A stretch of 64,000 bases of DNA from NCBI GenBank assembly GCA_905250075.1, contig CAJNOP010000662.1, positions 1 to 64,000 of the forward strand. Reading direction: 5' to 3'. The notes under the pieces were generated by a model. The model did not search any database. It was not told the DNA's origin and saw only the letters and a list, made by a program, of their open reading frames with translations. Shown piece after piece: positions 1 through 10,818 of the stretch; position 1 is the stretch's first letter; each line of letters begins with the position of its first letter. The position numbers and the translations under genes are program-made. Origin of the DNA: Rotaria sp. Silwood1 (taxonomy: Eukaryota > Rotifera > Eurotatoria > Philodinida > Philodinidae).

Positions 1-164
1 CACACATCTTTCAAAAATGTCTACTACACTAACTTATACACTGAAAATTCGGAAAACTCACCGAAATCATTTCACTTCCGTCCTTCTAATTCAGTGGAGT
101 TCGACCTACCTCACCAGGTCCTTGACAAAGGTCCAAATTTCACATGAGCGTCTTTCTTATCCAT

Positions 165-790
165 ACCTGTTTTTCTCGATATAAGACTATGAAATGAGCT
201 ATAAGCCGTTGCACTAGTTACTCTCATCATACTAATCCAATAACATTGACTATCGACTGCTTCAAAGACTGGATTTTGTGAGAGACATTAACATTTTTCG
301 ATCACCTTCATACTAAACATTGATTTTTCTATGTAGATTTTTATCTGCCAACTGCCAAGATCTTTCAATAAGATCGAGACGTGCAGTGGTAGTTATTTGT
401 TGAATGACACCAGAGTTTATTCAAAGACTATCTACTGCTTATTAATCTGAAACTATTAGTATTGAGGAAGATTTCTTTTTTGAGATCTTTCAAACATAAA
501 GAGTGTTAGATTATTTATGCAGATAATATGCCACTAGTCGAGATCTTTTAAAAATATCGGAACGCGCTGTCGTAGTAATTGTGTTCAAACTCAACATTTG
601 AATAAAAGACTATCTGCTGCCTTTGAAATTTGATTGAGATTAATGTTAGAAGAGGCCTTTTTGACTTTCTTTTAACTTAATTTTATTAAATTTCATTTAT
701 GCAGATCATTTAAACCACCTGACGAGACTTTGAAATAAGTCGAAACCGGTCGTGGTAGTTCTTTTTTCAAACTCATACTAACTCAAACAC
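165..790. repeat. Degenerate 180-bp tandem repeat, about 3.5 units
   Basis: A block resembling GACTATC-x-CTGC occurs near 248, 426 and 608, giving spacings of 178 and 182 bp. A second block resembling GTGGTAGTT occurs near 386, 570 and 752, again about 182 bp apart. Units also share an ATGCAGAT-like block near 515 and 700 and a GTCGAGA/AGTCGAAA-like block. Units are strongly diverged, so this is an old array. It sits directly upstream of the ADP-ribosyltransferase gene; whether it has a promoter role is unknown. From about 790 to 1099 I see only presumptive 5' flank. Confidence 0.6.
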
Positions 791-1099
791 CAATCCTCAT
801 ACGCCCTCACCCGAATTAGCAGCTTGAAACCATCACAGAGGTTTGTTCATGGTGATGGTGTCGCAGTGTTTCCTTTCTTCTTCCGTTCTGCCTCTATGTA
901 AACAGCATCAAAAAGAGTCTCTCACACTCTCTCTTCTGTAACTGCACGGAGCAGATCACTTCGCACTCTTCACTCATTCTTCTGAAGCAAATAAAAATAA
1001 AAATCGTAAAAGAACACAATCATTTTACTTGTCCTCTGTCAAAAGTAAAGAACGAAGCTGATGGTGACGTGGTGAGGAAACAGCATACACACAGCTGAA

Positions 1100-3489
1100 A
1101 TGTCGTACTTTTCAAGTCATGGAGACAAACTGAAAGTGAAACTACTAAGAAGACAAGAATTAACGCCTTCGAAGAATATGACCACATTCGTCGGATCATC
1201 ACAGTTCTGCACCAGATCGACCGATAACACAGCTCAAGCGAATGCTCCAACAAGAAGTTCTTCTGTGCGATCTCATCTTTTCGACCGTGAGCGACTCAAC
1301 CTTGAGTCACATCAGTTGGTCTGGTGCAAAACCCATGTTCACAGTGGCACTACAGAAGACATCACTCTCGAAGAACTACGTGAAATTGTCGACTACACCA
1401 AGCTCTTTGACAGTGACGAATCCTGCAAACATTATCTGCAAGAGACGCAACACATCGTGTCCTTCCTAGTTTGTTCAGAGAACATCGGCGAGCAGTTGAT
1501 TCCAGAGATTCATCACTTGCACAACATTCGTTCAATTTACGTCTATTCTCAGAACAGTGAACACCATCAACAGTGGTCGGATCAGTACGCGAAGGTAAGA
1601 TTAAAACTGAACTTCTTCGTAGTACAAGAAAGTTTCCACTGCAGGTCAGACAAGTTTACACAAATCGCAAATCCCTACTTCAGGCACTCGATAGTGACGT
1701 AAAGAAGTACCTGGAAAAGGAGAAGGACGGACTGTTTGGTAACTTCGACAAACAGGACAGAACCACAGAATCCGGCTCTGGCTCATGGTGGGTAACATTT
1801 ATGGACGCTCTCTGCCACTTGCCTTATCTTAGAGAAGCGTGCCACCAGCGCCTCATTACTGAACTACGAAATTACTACGACGGAAAAGTCGGAGAGTTGC
1901 GTGTCATCGACGAATTCAAGCGTGATTATACCCCTGACAGGGCCGTCTGGTGGTACACACGGGATACCTTCTTTTTCCGCTTAATCAACAAAGCTAATCG
2001 ACAACACAACGTCAGAGTGATGTTTGCATTCGGCTACTACATCAAGGATCTATTCCTCCAGCTGAAGAAAGAACACGAGATCTTCAAAGCCACAAACTCA
2101 GGCAACATGCAAGTGCAAGTGTTTCGAGGACAGATCATGTCTAAGGATGAAGTTGAAACATTAAAGTCCGCCTATATGGTGAGGCTAACCAGTTTTCTGT
2201 CGACATCACTCGATCGGCGTCTAGCGCTCAGTTTCCTTCCGCCCGTATCCTCGGTGGTGGAGGGCTGCGTCCGAGTACTGATAGAAATTAACCTGAACGC
2301 GAAGTGCAACTCCAAACCCTTCGGAAATATTTCCCATTTGAGCGAGTTCTCCAACGAGAACGAAGTACTCCTCATGATCGGAACGTTTCTCCGTATTCGG
2401 AAAAGTAGTTACAGTGAAGAAGAAAAGATTATCAAATTGATGCTGACATTGGAAAATGATTATATCCCGCCATCCGAGAACATACATATGAGTCTGAAAG
2501 AGTGCGTTAGTATCATTGCTGGAAAGGTGTGTAAAGACACTTCAGAAGAGGAGATTGACACTATTTTCGATGAAGCCGATGAATTATTTGCTTCGGAGAA
2601 AGAACGGCTGAAGGCTGAGAGGTACAGAGCCTTAGGTGGGTGTCACGAGGGATATGGTCGAGAAAACTACAACGCAGCACTGGCATACTACAAACAGGCT
2701 CTTACAATCTGGCAGAGATATCCCGAAGACAGTGGTGTCGAAATTGCCAATCTTCATCTGCACATAGGTCGCCTATATTACTATCACTTAGAAGAAGATA
2801 AATTGGCTCAGGAGCATTATAATTCCGCAACAGCTATGAGCACAACTACTCTGAACCATTTACAAGACGACGAAAGACAAAAAGCGGCGTTGTACCAGAT
2901 CTTATCGACGGTTTACTTAGAGAAGGCAGAGATGAACGATCAAAAGGAAGAAGAAAGAACTGCTCTCCATTACGAACAACTTCGGCTTCAAGCTCTCCTC
3001 AAATTTTGTTCACCTATCGACAGAGAACTGGGTCTTTGCTACAGGAGTATTGCTGAGCTTCAGGAAAAGATGGGCGTCTTTGACGAGGCTCTGGTGAACT
3101 ACGAGGAAACCTGTAAGGTTTATATCGCCCAGAACGATAATGAAGCTTTGTCTCGCACTTACCAGCGCATATCTCGCATCTACGAAGATGATCTCAAGGA
3201 TCTTTCATCAGCATTGAGGTACCGACTTTTGAAACACCACGCAATAATACAGAGCAGTGAAATACTTCCATTTCACGACTTCCAAGAGATTGAAGATAGG
3301 AAGCACAGTGTGATTCAGAGTCACATACAATTAGCTGACATTCACCTTCAACTACATGGCTTCGAAGCAGCTCGTATAAGCCTGACAGCAGCCAAACAAC
3401 TCTATGACGATATGGACTGGAAGAACCAAGTCAAAGATATTGATGAGCAGCTCGCAGCCATTGATCGCCTTGAACAAGACTCAAAATAG
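1100..3489 (+). CDS. Arginine ADP-ribosyltransferase with C-terminal TPR repeats (2 exons)
   Basis: Exons 1100-1594 and 1645-3489 flank a 50-nt intron (GTAAGA...CTGCAG, phase 0), giving 779 aa. The N-terminal 170 residues (VSFLVCSENIGEQ..., RSIYVYS...) form the receiver-like domain that precedes ART domains in many rotifer proteins. The ART fold follows with the R-S-E signature: R326 in VFRGQ, STS from S351 in SFLSTSLD, and the ExE pair E403/E405 in SNENEVL. ExE is typical of transfer of ADP-ribose from NAD+ to arginine. From about residue 477 to the end are TPR-like helical pairs (YYKQALTIWQ, ALVNYEETCKVY), probably for protein binding. There is no signal peptide or membrane segment, so the protein is probably intracellular. 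The start is the first ATG that keeps the receiver-like region. All key residues are present and the gene looks intact. The target protein cannot be inferred. Confidence 0.88.
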
Positions 3490-4658
3490 ATTACGCACAA
3501 TCTTTTGTTGGATAGCTTTTAACACATTCAACGCGATTCGGTTTTATTAGAGAGTAGCTCTAAAGGTTCATTTTCCTGTGCGTTAGTCTTTCGATAAATG
3601 CGCTCGTTGGCCTTTTCATTTGGTGCCGGTTCGTCTTTTTCTCTTTTCTGTTTGTACCATCGCATGGAGCGAAGTGACCATTCTGCATTTTTGGGAAAGT
3701 CTTGTGACCTTTACTGGTTGGCATGCCATTTGAGAATCTGAAACCTAGTCCAAGACAAAAATCAAAAAGCCATTCGAAGCGCAAACTAATTGATCACAAG
3801 CTCGAAGAAAAGGAAGAGTCTGCCCGCAATTTTCGAAGGCGTTGTGCTAGCTTGTATGAGAAAATCAGGCAACAACAATCAAGAGAAGCAAGTCATGCGG
3901 CAGCAAAGAAAATAAAAACCTTCTATTCTAATTGTGACAAATTTTTTGCCTTGATTGTTTCAACCAGAAGCACCACGCTATGCAATAAATAGTTCAACAA
4001 TAGCAAGGCAGAGCAGATGACATATTACGTGTAATCTTCTACTCAAGAACAAAGGGAAAGAAAGTGTTTTTCTATTAAGTTTCTTGTTAAAATATACTAA
4101 TTTTTTTTGAGACTCATAAGAGTAAAGAAATACCTTATCATTTGAATTTTTGAGAAAAATTGATCAGTATAAACTGCGATGTTTCGAGCCGAGAAAAACA
4201 GCTATTGGATGTGGTCAGCCAAGAACGTTTTATCAGATTCTTTCTTCCTTTTTTTTTTCTTTTTTTTGGTTTGGGATGTTGAGTTCATCGTAACATGAAT
4301 GTTTATAACTAGCGAACTCTACAACTTCTTACACTTAGTTCAAACTTCTGCTGTCCACTGGAATTTTTAAATTAACTTTAGACGACATTACTTGAAACTA
4401 AGTTTAATTTTGCCTAAAACTCAATTCTGCCTGACACATATGCATCGTAAAGTAGAAAGTTTGCTATTATCTGTCGGTCAAAAAAATTAGGCTTCTAGCA
4501 CTTTCTGTTCAAATACAACAGACCTTGACATTTGTACGGATACTTATGCATCGTAGGTTATGAGAGAAGCATTTAATAGAAGACTCTCTGATGAAAAAAC
4601 AATTTCCCTAGAATGTCGAAAATTAAAGGAAAAGAAATATTTATAAAGAAACATCAAT
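3490..4658. other. AT-rich intergenic stretch
   Basis: This is mostly low-complexity AT-rich DNA with homopolymer T runs near 4250. The decamer ATGCATCGTA occurs twice about 100 bp apart (near 4441 and 4547). Apart from the doubtful small ORF at 3723-3992, nothing gene-like was found. Confidence 0.5.
3723..3992 (+). CDS. Possible small basic protein, doubtful
   Basis: An 89-aa frame that is very rich in Lys, Arg, Ser and Gln (SPRQKSKSHSKRK, EKIRQQQSREASHAAAKKIK). The middle looks like a charged, coiled-coil-prone helix, as in the basic region of a nuclear protein. An AATAAA lies at the stop codon (about 3982), which would fit a 3' end. No family is recognised and no upstream exon is visible. 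It could be the last exon of a decayed gene or a chance frame. Confidence 0.22.
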   Translation: MPFENLKPSPRQKSKSHSKRKLIDHKLEEKEESARNFRRRCASLYEKIRQQQSREASHAAAKKIKTFYSNCDKFFALIVSTRSTTLCNK

Positions 4659-5715
4659 ATGGCACAGAATAAAGTTCAATATTGTGTATTATCATTCACA
4701 GCCACTGGTACATGTAAAAGTTATGGTAAATGAGTTTGAGAAATCTAGAGAACTTTATCGAAAGAAATGAGCTTATTGTTGGTCTTTTTTTATTATAGAT
4801 GAGTTGAAGCAATGGTGTCTTGATGATGATATTTATCAAAAATTGTACCCAGCAATTGCAAATAACATATTGTTAGAAGGTTTAACAGAATTCGTCCAAA
4901 ATGAAAATAATAACCCAGAAAAGTCTGGTATTGCAAATTCAACAATATATAGAAAACCAAATGGACGTAAAATCGATTCTTCAAGAAATTATAAATTGGT
5001 ACGTGATGCTGATGATCTTAATATATTTCATTTATATGTTGAAATTACAAAAGGACAAAATCGTGGTAAGTTTGTCGTTCTCCACTTTTCTAAAGATGCC
5101 CATAATAAGCTTCTTCTCTTCTTAAGCAATATAGATCATTTTAAAATGCTAACAAATTCGATGGAATGTGAGTTTTTATTAAAGGTGGCTTTAGAGAAGA
5201 TGCGTGATTCTGGTATTAATAGTACTGCCAAAGACTTAAAAGATGCAGCTGATAAAGAAAATTTGTTTGTTGCTAGAGAACGTTGTGAATTTATTAATCG
5301 TTGTGTACTTGCAAATATTGCTATTACAACGGCAACGACACCTATATTATACGATGTAACGAAATTTGGTAATGATAGCAAACAAAAACCAAAACAACAA
5401 CAAACGACAAAAAGAACAAAGAAACCTGTTGTTTCTACGTCAAAATGTTTAACAAAGTCGTCTGATAGTGAAGAAGATGACTACACTGAATCGGCTTCAA
5501 AATTAATGGTTAAGAATAATCGATTAACACCGAAATTAGATCGTCTACGACCGAGAACAGTTGGTGTAGGTGCCAAAGAATTGGCTGGTAATTCTCATAA
5601 ACCTTCAAACAGCAGCTCATCGGATGGAAAAAAACGACAACAAGATGAAAAAGATGATGACAATATGAAACAAATCCTAAAGAAGAAACAAAAGACATGC
5701 AGAAAAAAAAATTAG
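4659..5715 (+). CDS. Orphan protein with lysine-rich disordered tail (2 exons)
   Basis: The long frame opens at a splice acceptor (TTTTTATTATAG, ending 4798), not at an ATG. A first exon from ATG 4659 to about 4725 restores the frame. Donors at 4708, 4714 and 4726 are all phase 1 and all compatible; GTAAAT at 4726 looks best and gives a 73-nt intron. The model is 327 aa. Residues 20-200 look globular, with a mixed alpha/beta composition (DELKQWCLDDDIYQKLYP, FVARERCEFINRC). The last 120 residues are disordered and rich in K, S, D and Q (KPKQQQTTKRTKK, SSDSEEDD), ending in a basic stretch KKKQKTCRKKN that could be a nuclear localisation signal. AATAAA signals lie at 5866-5883. No family is recognised; it may be a lineage-specific nuclear protein. 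Confidence 0.6.
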
Positions 5716-5916
5716 ACATTAAAGTTTTTTTCGCTGCTAAAAATTAATTACTCTCTCCCTCTATTCATTATGTGCAAGAAAGTGATACAGTACAATTGTT
5801 GTTAGTAAGAAAACTTGCATCATTATTTGTTGTCTTATGTCTTTTTTGTAAAAGATTATGTTAGAAAATAAAAGAAAATAAACCATATTATAACGAACAC
5901 CGGTTCTTGTCTATTC

Positions 5917-6072
5917 CAAACATCCGGAGTATTTTGTTATGAACATTCGCCATCTGCTATTACGTATATCCATAGTTTTCATTCCAAACATCTGGACGAC
6001 TCTCATTTCGTACATCGGTGTTTTTTGTTCCGATCTTCCGGATTTTTTCATTCCGAACATCCGGTCTTTTTC
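5917..6072. repeat. Minisatellite with 23-24-bp unit
   Basis: About six to seven diverged copies of a unit close to TTCCGAACATCCGGTTTTT occur in a row (TTCCAAACATCCGGAG..., TTCCAAACATCTGGACG..., TTCCGATCTTCCGGAT..., TTCCGAACATCCGGTC...). The array starts just after the orphan gene's poly(A) signals. Confidence 0.65.
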
Positions 6073-6147
6073 AAAGCAACGGGAGTTCGGAACGAACATC
6101 TATATCTGATGTCCGTAAAAAAAACGGGGACGAAAAGGGAGCGCCCC

Positions 6148-6624
6148 TCCAGTACAGAGTGTCTTTTTCTTGTGGAATCACGATTTCGAAGCGCCTCAGC
6201 AGAGAGATATGTCCTGATGCGTGTGATAAGGATTTCTGTAGCACTCTCAATAAGAGAGACGTGAGTGTATATGTATATTCATGCGAACTCGCGAAAATTC
6301 CAGCCAAAAATATCAATTCAAACGACTTTCTTCCTCATAGAGGTGTTTTGTCCAAGTTGAAATAATTTGCCAAAACGTGTTCTCCAATTGCTAAGATCTA
6401 TTTTCAAACGGTCTTAGTCTTCGCGGACAACATTTTTCGAAGATGTTTCGAGATTTCGCATAAGTACATATATACACATGCGTCCTTCACTAAGGGTGAC
6501 GGCGCCATAAAAATCTTATTGAAGGTGCTATGAAAATCTTAATCACATACACTTTAACACACGTCTCTCCACTGAGGGTGCTCGGAAATCGTGATTCCAC
6601 ATGAAAAACACATTCTGAACTGGA
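6148..6624. mobile_element. Foldback/MITE-like element with long inverted arms
   Basis: Left arm 6148 to about 6300 and right arm about 6465-6624 are inverted copies. The best block, with TGTGGAATCACGATTTC, lies at 6171-6187 and on the opposite strand near 6588-6604. Similarity continues inward through blocks resembling CTCAGxxGAGAGA, GATTTTCATAGCACCTTCAATAAGA and GTATATATGTA. There is no coding capacity. Family is uncertain and no clear target-site duplication is seen. A TGTGGG array begins 12 bp beyond its right end. Confidence 0.7.
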
Positions 6625-6635
6625 TGATCTTTATC

Positions 6636-6884
6636 GAGGGTGTGGGTGTGGGTGGGTGTGGCTGTGGCTGTGGTTCAAGGGAACATCTATCTCAACATCA
6701 ACACCCACACCCGCACGCACATCCCACAGCCACCCACACCCGCACCCACATCCCACACTCACCCACACCCATACCCACACCCACCCACACCCATACCCAT
6801 ACCCACACCCACACCCACCCACACCCATACCCACATCCACACCCACACACACCCCACCCACATCCACATCCACACCCACACCCT
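6636..6884. repeat. TGTGGG/CCCACA telomere-like inverted array, locus 1
   Basis: A G-rich array (6636-6673, TGTGGG and TGTGGC units) is followed by a 27-nt unique spacer and a long C-rich array (6701-6884, CCCACA units with CCCATA, CCCGCA and CCACAT variants). The outer edges read AGGGTGTGGG and CCCACACCCT. Proline/histidine/threonine frames here are translations of the repeat and not genes. Confidence 0.9.
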
Positions 6885-7133
6885 ATCCGGTTTATATTTT
6901 CCAATCTCGTCTTTGTTATTCAACAATGAAGATAATTCTAGGGTGATGAATTAGCAATACGATGTATCTACAGTACAACCAATAAGAATGTTGTCACTTT
7001 GGTGAGTAGTTGTTCATGAAATTTGAAAAAACTAATCACAGTAATAATCTGGCGTGGGGAAGCAACGAGAAACGAAATGTGTTTACACATGTTTACTTAC
7101 CATCCACGTATAAATAATTTACACCTTTGTTCG

Positions 7134-7503
7134 ATGACCAATTCGAAGGAAGCATGGGCGCAAGTGACAAATAATTCAATGTTAGTGAAGCTTTCATTTA
7201 TCTGTTTGCATGATATGTTTCTGTTTTCATAGACCTTTGGATTACAAAAGCATTGTCCAATGGTTAACAAATCGTCAGTGGACAACACAATCCATTGCTG
7301 ATTGGCAAACTTTCGACAATTCGACTTCGAAAACTCTTATTTATGATAATGGTGATAACATAATCTTGGTTGATCTTCCGAAACTACCGGACTATCAAGA
7401 TTTTGAACCATATCAATGTAAAAAGAACATCACTGATGTTGGTATAGATTCGAGACCGTCCAAACTTCGCTCACTGCTCAAAATAATGAAAATGACTTCA
7501 TGA
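7134..7503 (+). CDS. Small orphan protein (2 exons)
   Basis: Exons 7134-7180 and 7233-7503 are joined across a 52-nt intron (GTTAGT...TTTCATAG). Exon 1 ends with two bases of a codon and exon 2 supplies the third, so the frame continues for 105 aa. The join reads NNSIPLDYKSIVQW, and the protein has a soluble, well-mixed composition (WTTQSIADWQTF, IILVDLPKLPDYQDFEPYQC). There is no signal peptide or membrane segment and no recognised family. The frame is also open upstream of the chosen ATG, so the N-terminus could be longer. AATAAA follows at about 7507. Composition and matching splice phase argue for a real gene. Confidence 0.5.
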
Positions 7504-9308
7504 TTTGAATAAAACAAGAATAGCTATCGAAAATAATTCTGTTTTTTCTATTTGTATTTCTGTCCAAAGAGCAGGGAAGAGGGCAGCAATCGATCCGCAA
7601 CGAAAAGCATCGTATGTGAGAGGTCGTAAAATCACTTTCCGACGATCATAGCGAACCATGATGATCTACTAAATCTATCCACAAGAGAAGTCCATACAGG
7701 CATTGATGTCATCGAGAGTAAATCACGACCATTCTAAAAGGATCGATACGATCTCATCATTTCAAAACTGTAAAGAGAACTGTGTGAACTTGGAATGTGG
7801 TTGTGGATGTTAGACGAACACTACCTCTTGCACCCATACCTGCCCTACTTTTTTGAAACTTACACAAACAAAATATCACGCAAAATTATCAGATGCTAAT
7901 GTCATCTTGCGAACCAAATTTCACTCATATACAATAATCATCAAAAATTTAAAACTACTCGATCTCTTTTAACTGAAATTATCTATACATCAAGATGTAG
8001 AAAAAAAAACATTTCTATATCTGTCATCTGTCAATTTAGAAAAACGAACATTTCAAATTGAAAATGATAGGATTTTATTGCTATTTTCAAATAAGAAAGA
8101 AACCATGAGAAAAAAGCATATTATGACCTCAATTGAAAACTTTAGTTTTTCATCAACTCATCTTTGAAACCAATGTTCACTGTGGTTTTTTTTTATTGGT
8201 TATTTCGTCTTATCAATTCGTCCAAGCGAGTTTTCAGATTGAGTTTGTGACTGTAGATGTAATTTCATCTTATCTTAGCCTATACCCACACCCACTTAAT
8301 GAAGTTATATTTAACCGCTGAGTATCAATTTATACAAACATAGTAATTTGATTTTTGTATGACTGCGATACAAACTTTTTTCTTTCTGATTCACGCTGTT
8401 GGCTATCGTTCTTTATTAGTGTCGTGTTTTATTTTTCTAAGTGTGAGTGTCGGTATGTTCACTTGGTATCTACATAAGCGTCATTGTTGCTCAATGAATG
8501 TCACTGATTTAAGTGATACGTTTACAATAAGTATAACCAATAAACTTGGGAAAAAATTTGAAATTTGAACTCAAATGGATACACTATTTTAAACATTATA
8601 GGCACTTTTTGTGTGAAGAAGCATTTTACAACACTTTTCTCCAAATTCTTATTTTTTTTCAACAATCATCAGAGTTGAAAGAAATTTCTTTCACCATGGA
8701 TGCTATCAACCATGGCCTATATTTTGATGAGAAAGTCTATCATTTCGTGTAGCTTCAACGATTATTCGAAATCAAATGATTATTAAAGAGATATAATCTG
8801 ATAAATGTCGTTAATTACTAAAAGAGATGCGAGTTAGATGAGTGACTACGTGATTAACATTAACTAGTAGAGAATTTTTGATGCATCAGCTATTTATACT
8901 AAAAATTTCGATTTAAAAATAGTTCTTCAAGCGAATTTTCTCTAGAAAATACCTAAAAGATGAATTTCTTGCTTTTTGAAGAGATATAGCGAAGAGAATC
9001 TCACTGTTTCGATATAAGTTGATGTGGAACTTTGTTTCACAACCAATTGAAAAAGGAATATCTTCTTAACTCTATTGAGATGTTACAGATATGTGAGCTA
9101 TTCAACAAAAAAGTAACATTTCAGTCGTCTAAGTGAATGCACCAATCCTAAAAGTTTAAAGATTTTTCACCAAGAATATAAATTTATTTAGAGAGCGATG
9201 TCTGAAAAAAAATTATTGATGTATAATACCGTCACCATAGCAAAAAAAGAAAACTTAGGGATAAGCGAAGGTTTGTAATGAAACGAATGCTAAATTTCGT
9301 TGATCTTA
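7504..9308. other. Intergenic stretch without recognisable genes
   Basis: AT-rich sequence with short frames of 60-70 residues that look like chance. A tiny CCCACACCCA piece lies at 8284-8298, perhaps a decayed remnant of the telomere-like repeat. Nothing else supported. Confidence 0.5.
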
Positions 9309-9313
9309 TGTTT

Positions 9314-9649
9314 TTATTTCTCATTCGACGATGCTTCAGTTTCACCAGAACTACATTTTTTGTTTTCACTTGTAATTTGAACTGGATCGGATATTACAGC
9401 TTTCGAATTACCTGTGTTGTCTTCTGAACTGGATGAAGCTTTATTTTCTTTACTACTTGAAGACTTGTCAGCATTTTCAGAAATGTCATCTTGATGTGTA
9501 GCAACTGCAGAAGCTTGATCGTCATCATCTTTACTTGTTAAATGTTGATTATTTTCATCATTGTTGACAACGTTTTGATCATCGTTGGCTCTGATAGTTG
9601 TAACCAGTAGACAGACAATGGCAAAACACAGAATGATTGTTAGACGCAT
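9314..9649 (-). CDS. Small secreted acidic Ser/Asp/Asn-rich protein
   Basis: A single-exon 111-aa frame. Residues 1-21 (MRLTIILCFAIVCLLVTTIRA) form a classic signal peptide. The mature part is hydrophilic and disordered, rich in Asp, Asn, Ser, Glu and Lys (SKDDDDQ, KSSSSKENK), with one cysteine near the C-terminus. A TATATAAA box lies 52-59 nt upstream of the ATG, and an AATAAA overlaps the stop codon, so the transcription unit is very compact. No homologous family is recognised; composition resembles low-complexity secreted or hydrophilic stress proteins, but this is not a functional assignment. Confidence 0.7.
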   Translation of the reverse strand: MRLTIILCFAIVCLLVTTIRANDDQNVVNNDENNQHLTSKDDDDQASAVATHQDDISENADKSSSSKENKASSSSEDNTGNSKAVISDPVQITSENKKCSSGETEASSNEK

Positions 9650-9700
9650 ATCTCACTGTAATCTTATTTGAATAAAAATAAATATATTAACTTTCTTTCC

Positions 9701-9708
9701 TTTATATA
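9701..9708 (-). promoter_or_regulatory. TATA box of the small secreted-protein gene
   Basis: On the minus strand this reads TATATAAA followed by GG, 52 nt or more upstream of the start codon at 9649. That is a normal core-promoter distance for a short 5' UTR. The stretch from here to 10071 holds no gene. Confidence 0.55.
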
Positions 9709-10071
9709 GTTTTGCAAGGATATCGCATATGTAAATATTATAAAACAAAAGTCCAGCTGTGACATATCAATTGTGTTATATTTATCCTGATATATTTTAT
9801 GATGCACTTTTTTCTAGTGTTATACTTTATTTTTTGTGTACTTATAAAGTGTAAACATCAATAAATGGAATTAATTCTGATGGTTGATTTTTCGAATTTT
9901 TTTTTTCGGTAGAAATATTAGTGCATTTATTTTCATCCATACAGGAGAATGTAATAAATTGGATACGTTTTATTTTAAAAATAATAATAGAAAGATACGA
10001 AAGGTTACGTATACTATATCTATCGAAAAAAAAAATTCGATGAAAAAACGACTATTTATCATTGGCAGATT

Positions 10072-10304
10072 AGGGTGTCGGTGTGGGATGTGGATGTGGA
10101 TGTGGGTGTGGGTGTTGGCGTGCGGGTGTGGGGGTGGGTATGTGGATGTGTTTCTAATTATACCCACACTCACACCCTACATCTCATACCCACGCCCACC
10201 CACAGCCACACCCACCCATACCCACATACACTCACACCCACACCTGCACCCTCATGCCTACACCTACACCCACATCCGCACCCCCATGCCTACACCCACA
10301 CCCT
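10072..10304. repeat. TGTGGG/CCCACA telomere-like inverted array, locus 2
   Basis: G-rich array 10072-10150 (TGTGGG, TGTGGA, GTGTGC variants), a spacer of about 10 nt, then C-rich array 10161-10304. The outer edges are AGGGTGTCGG and CACACCCT. Its right edge directly abuts the decayed coding sequence at 10310-10713. Confidence 0.9.
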
Positions 10305-10309
10305 CATTT

Positions 10310-10713
10310 TTGTGAAGTGTATGTAGTTCATCAGAAGGATTAGAAAAATCTTTTCTCAACCTATCAAATTCCTGTAGACTTAGTCTTTGTAATTCTTCAC
10401 GTGCATATGTTGCTGTCTGTTTTATCAATTCAGTTGTATCTGATTCCCATTTGTTGGTTGTCTCTAATTGTGTTCTGATATAAATTGGTTACTGCTGTTC
10501 AAAGGGTATGGAAAGTATCTGTTGCAGCGCATTTCTCTCGTTCGCTACTACATTTTCGAATAACTCCGTCAGATACTGTCGGTGACGTAAAATATGTTGC
10601 AAACAGAAGTGTTTTTGACATTCAACAAATAATAGCATACTGTGTTTTGGCTTTCGTTCATTATCATTAGTCTCACATGTAGGGCAAAGCTTCAATAAAG
10701 TGGCACAACCCAT
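10310..10713 (-). pseudogene. B-box-like/coiled-coil protein gene, broken
   Basis: From ATG 10713 the frame encodes a Cys/His motif (CPTCETN..., VECQKHFCLQHILRHRQYL) and a helical stretch (LFENVVANERNALQQIL), the pattern of a large rotifer family with an N-terminal zinc-binding module and coiled coil. A TAA at 10489-10491 interrupts it. The same frame then resumes as coding-like sequence (TTNKWESDTTELIKQTATYA, REELQRLSLQEFDRLRKDF) down to about 10310, where it runs straight into the C-rich/G-rich repeat. The stop lies between parts that normally are contiguous, and the only alternative intron would be about 18-20 nt, so decay is the simpler reading. No promoter was identified. Confidence 0.6.
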
Positions 10714-10818
10714 TATTTGTCAAAGAAGAATATGCCTTTATTTATATGATTTGTTTTTAATCAAAACGTAACCATATATAAATGTGGAAACATCGGATTT
10801 AAATCTGAGAGTTATGTG

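Noticed and set aside
6018-6365. Frames of 79-115 residues across the minisatellite and foldback
   Set aside because: They overlap one another and the inverted repeat, with cysteine- and arginine-rich composition and no family resemblance.
6591-6954. Several long overlapping frames rich in His/Pro/Thr or Val/Gly/Cys on both strands
   Set aside because: Pure translations of the TGTGGG/CCCACA array; a repeat of two hexamers keeps all frames open. The same applies near 10.1, 17.7, 24.0 and 62.6 kb.
8133-8752. Three plus-strand frames of 62-69 residues with hydrophobic stretches
   Set aside because: Composition is explained by T-rich DNA; no splice partners, signals or conserved motifs.
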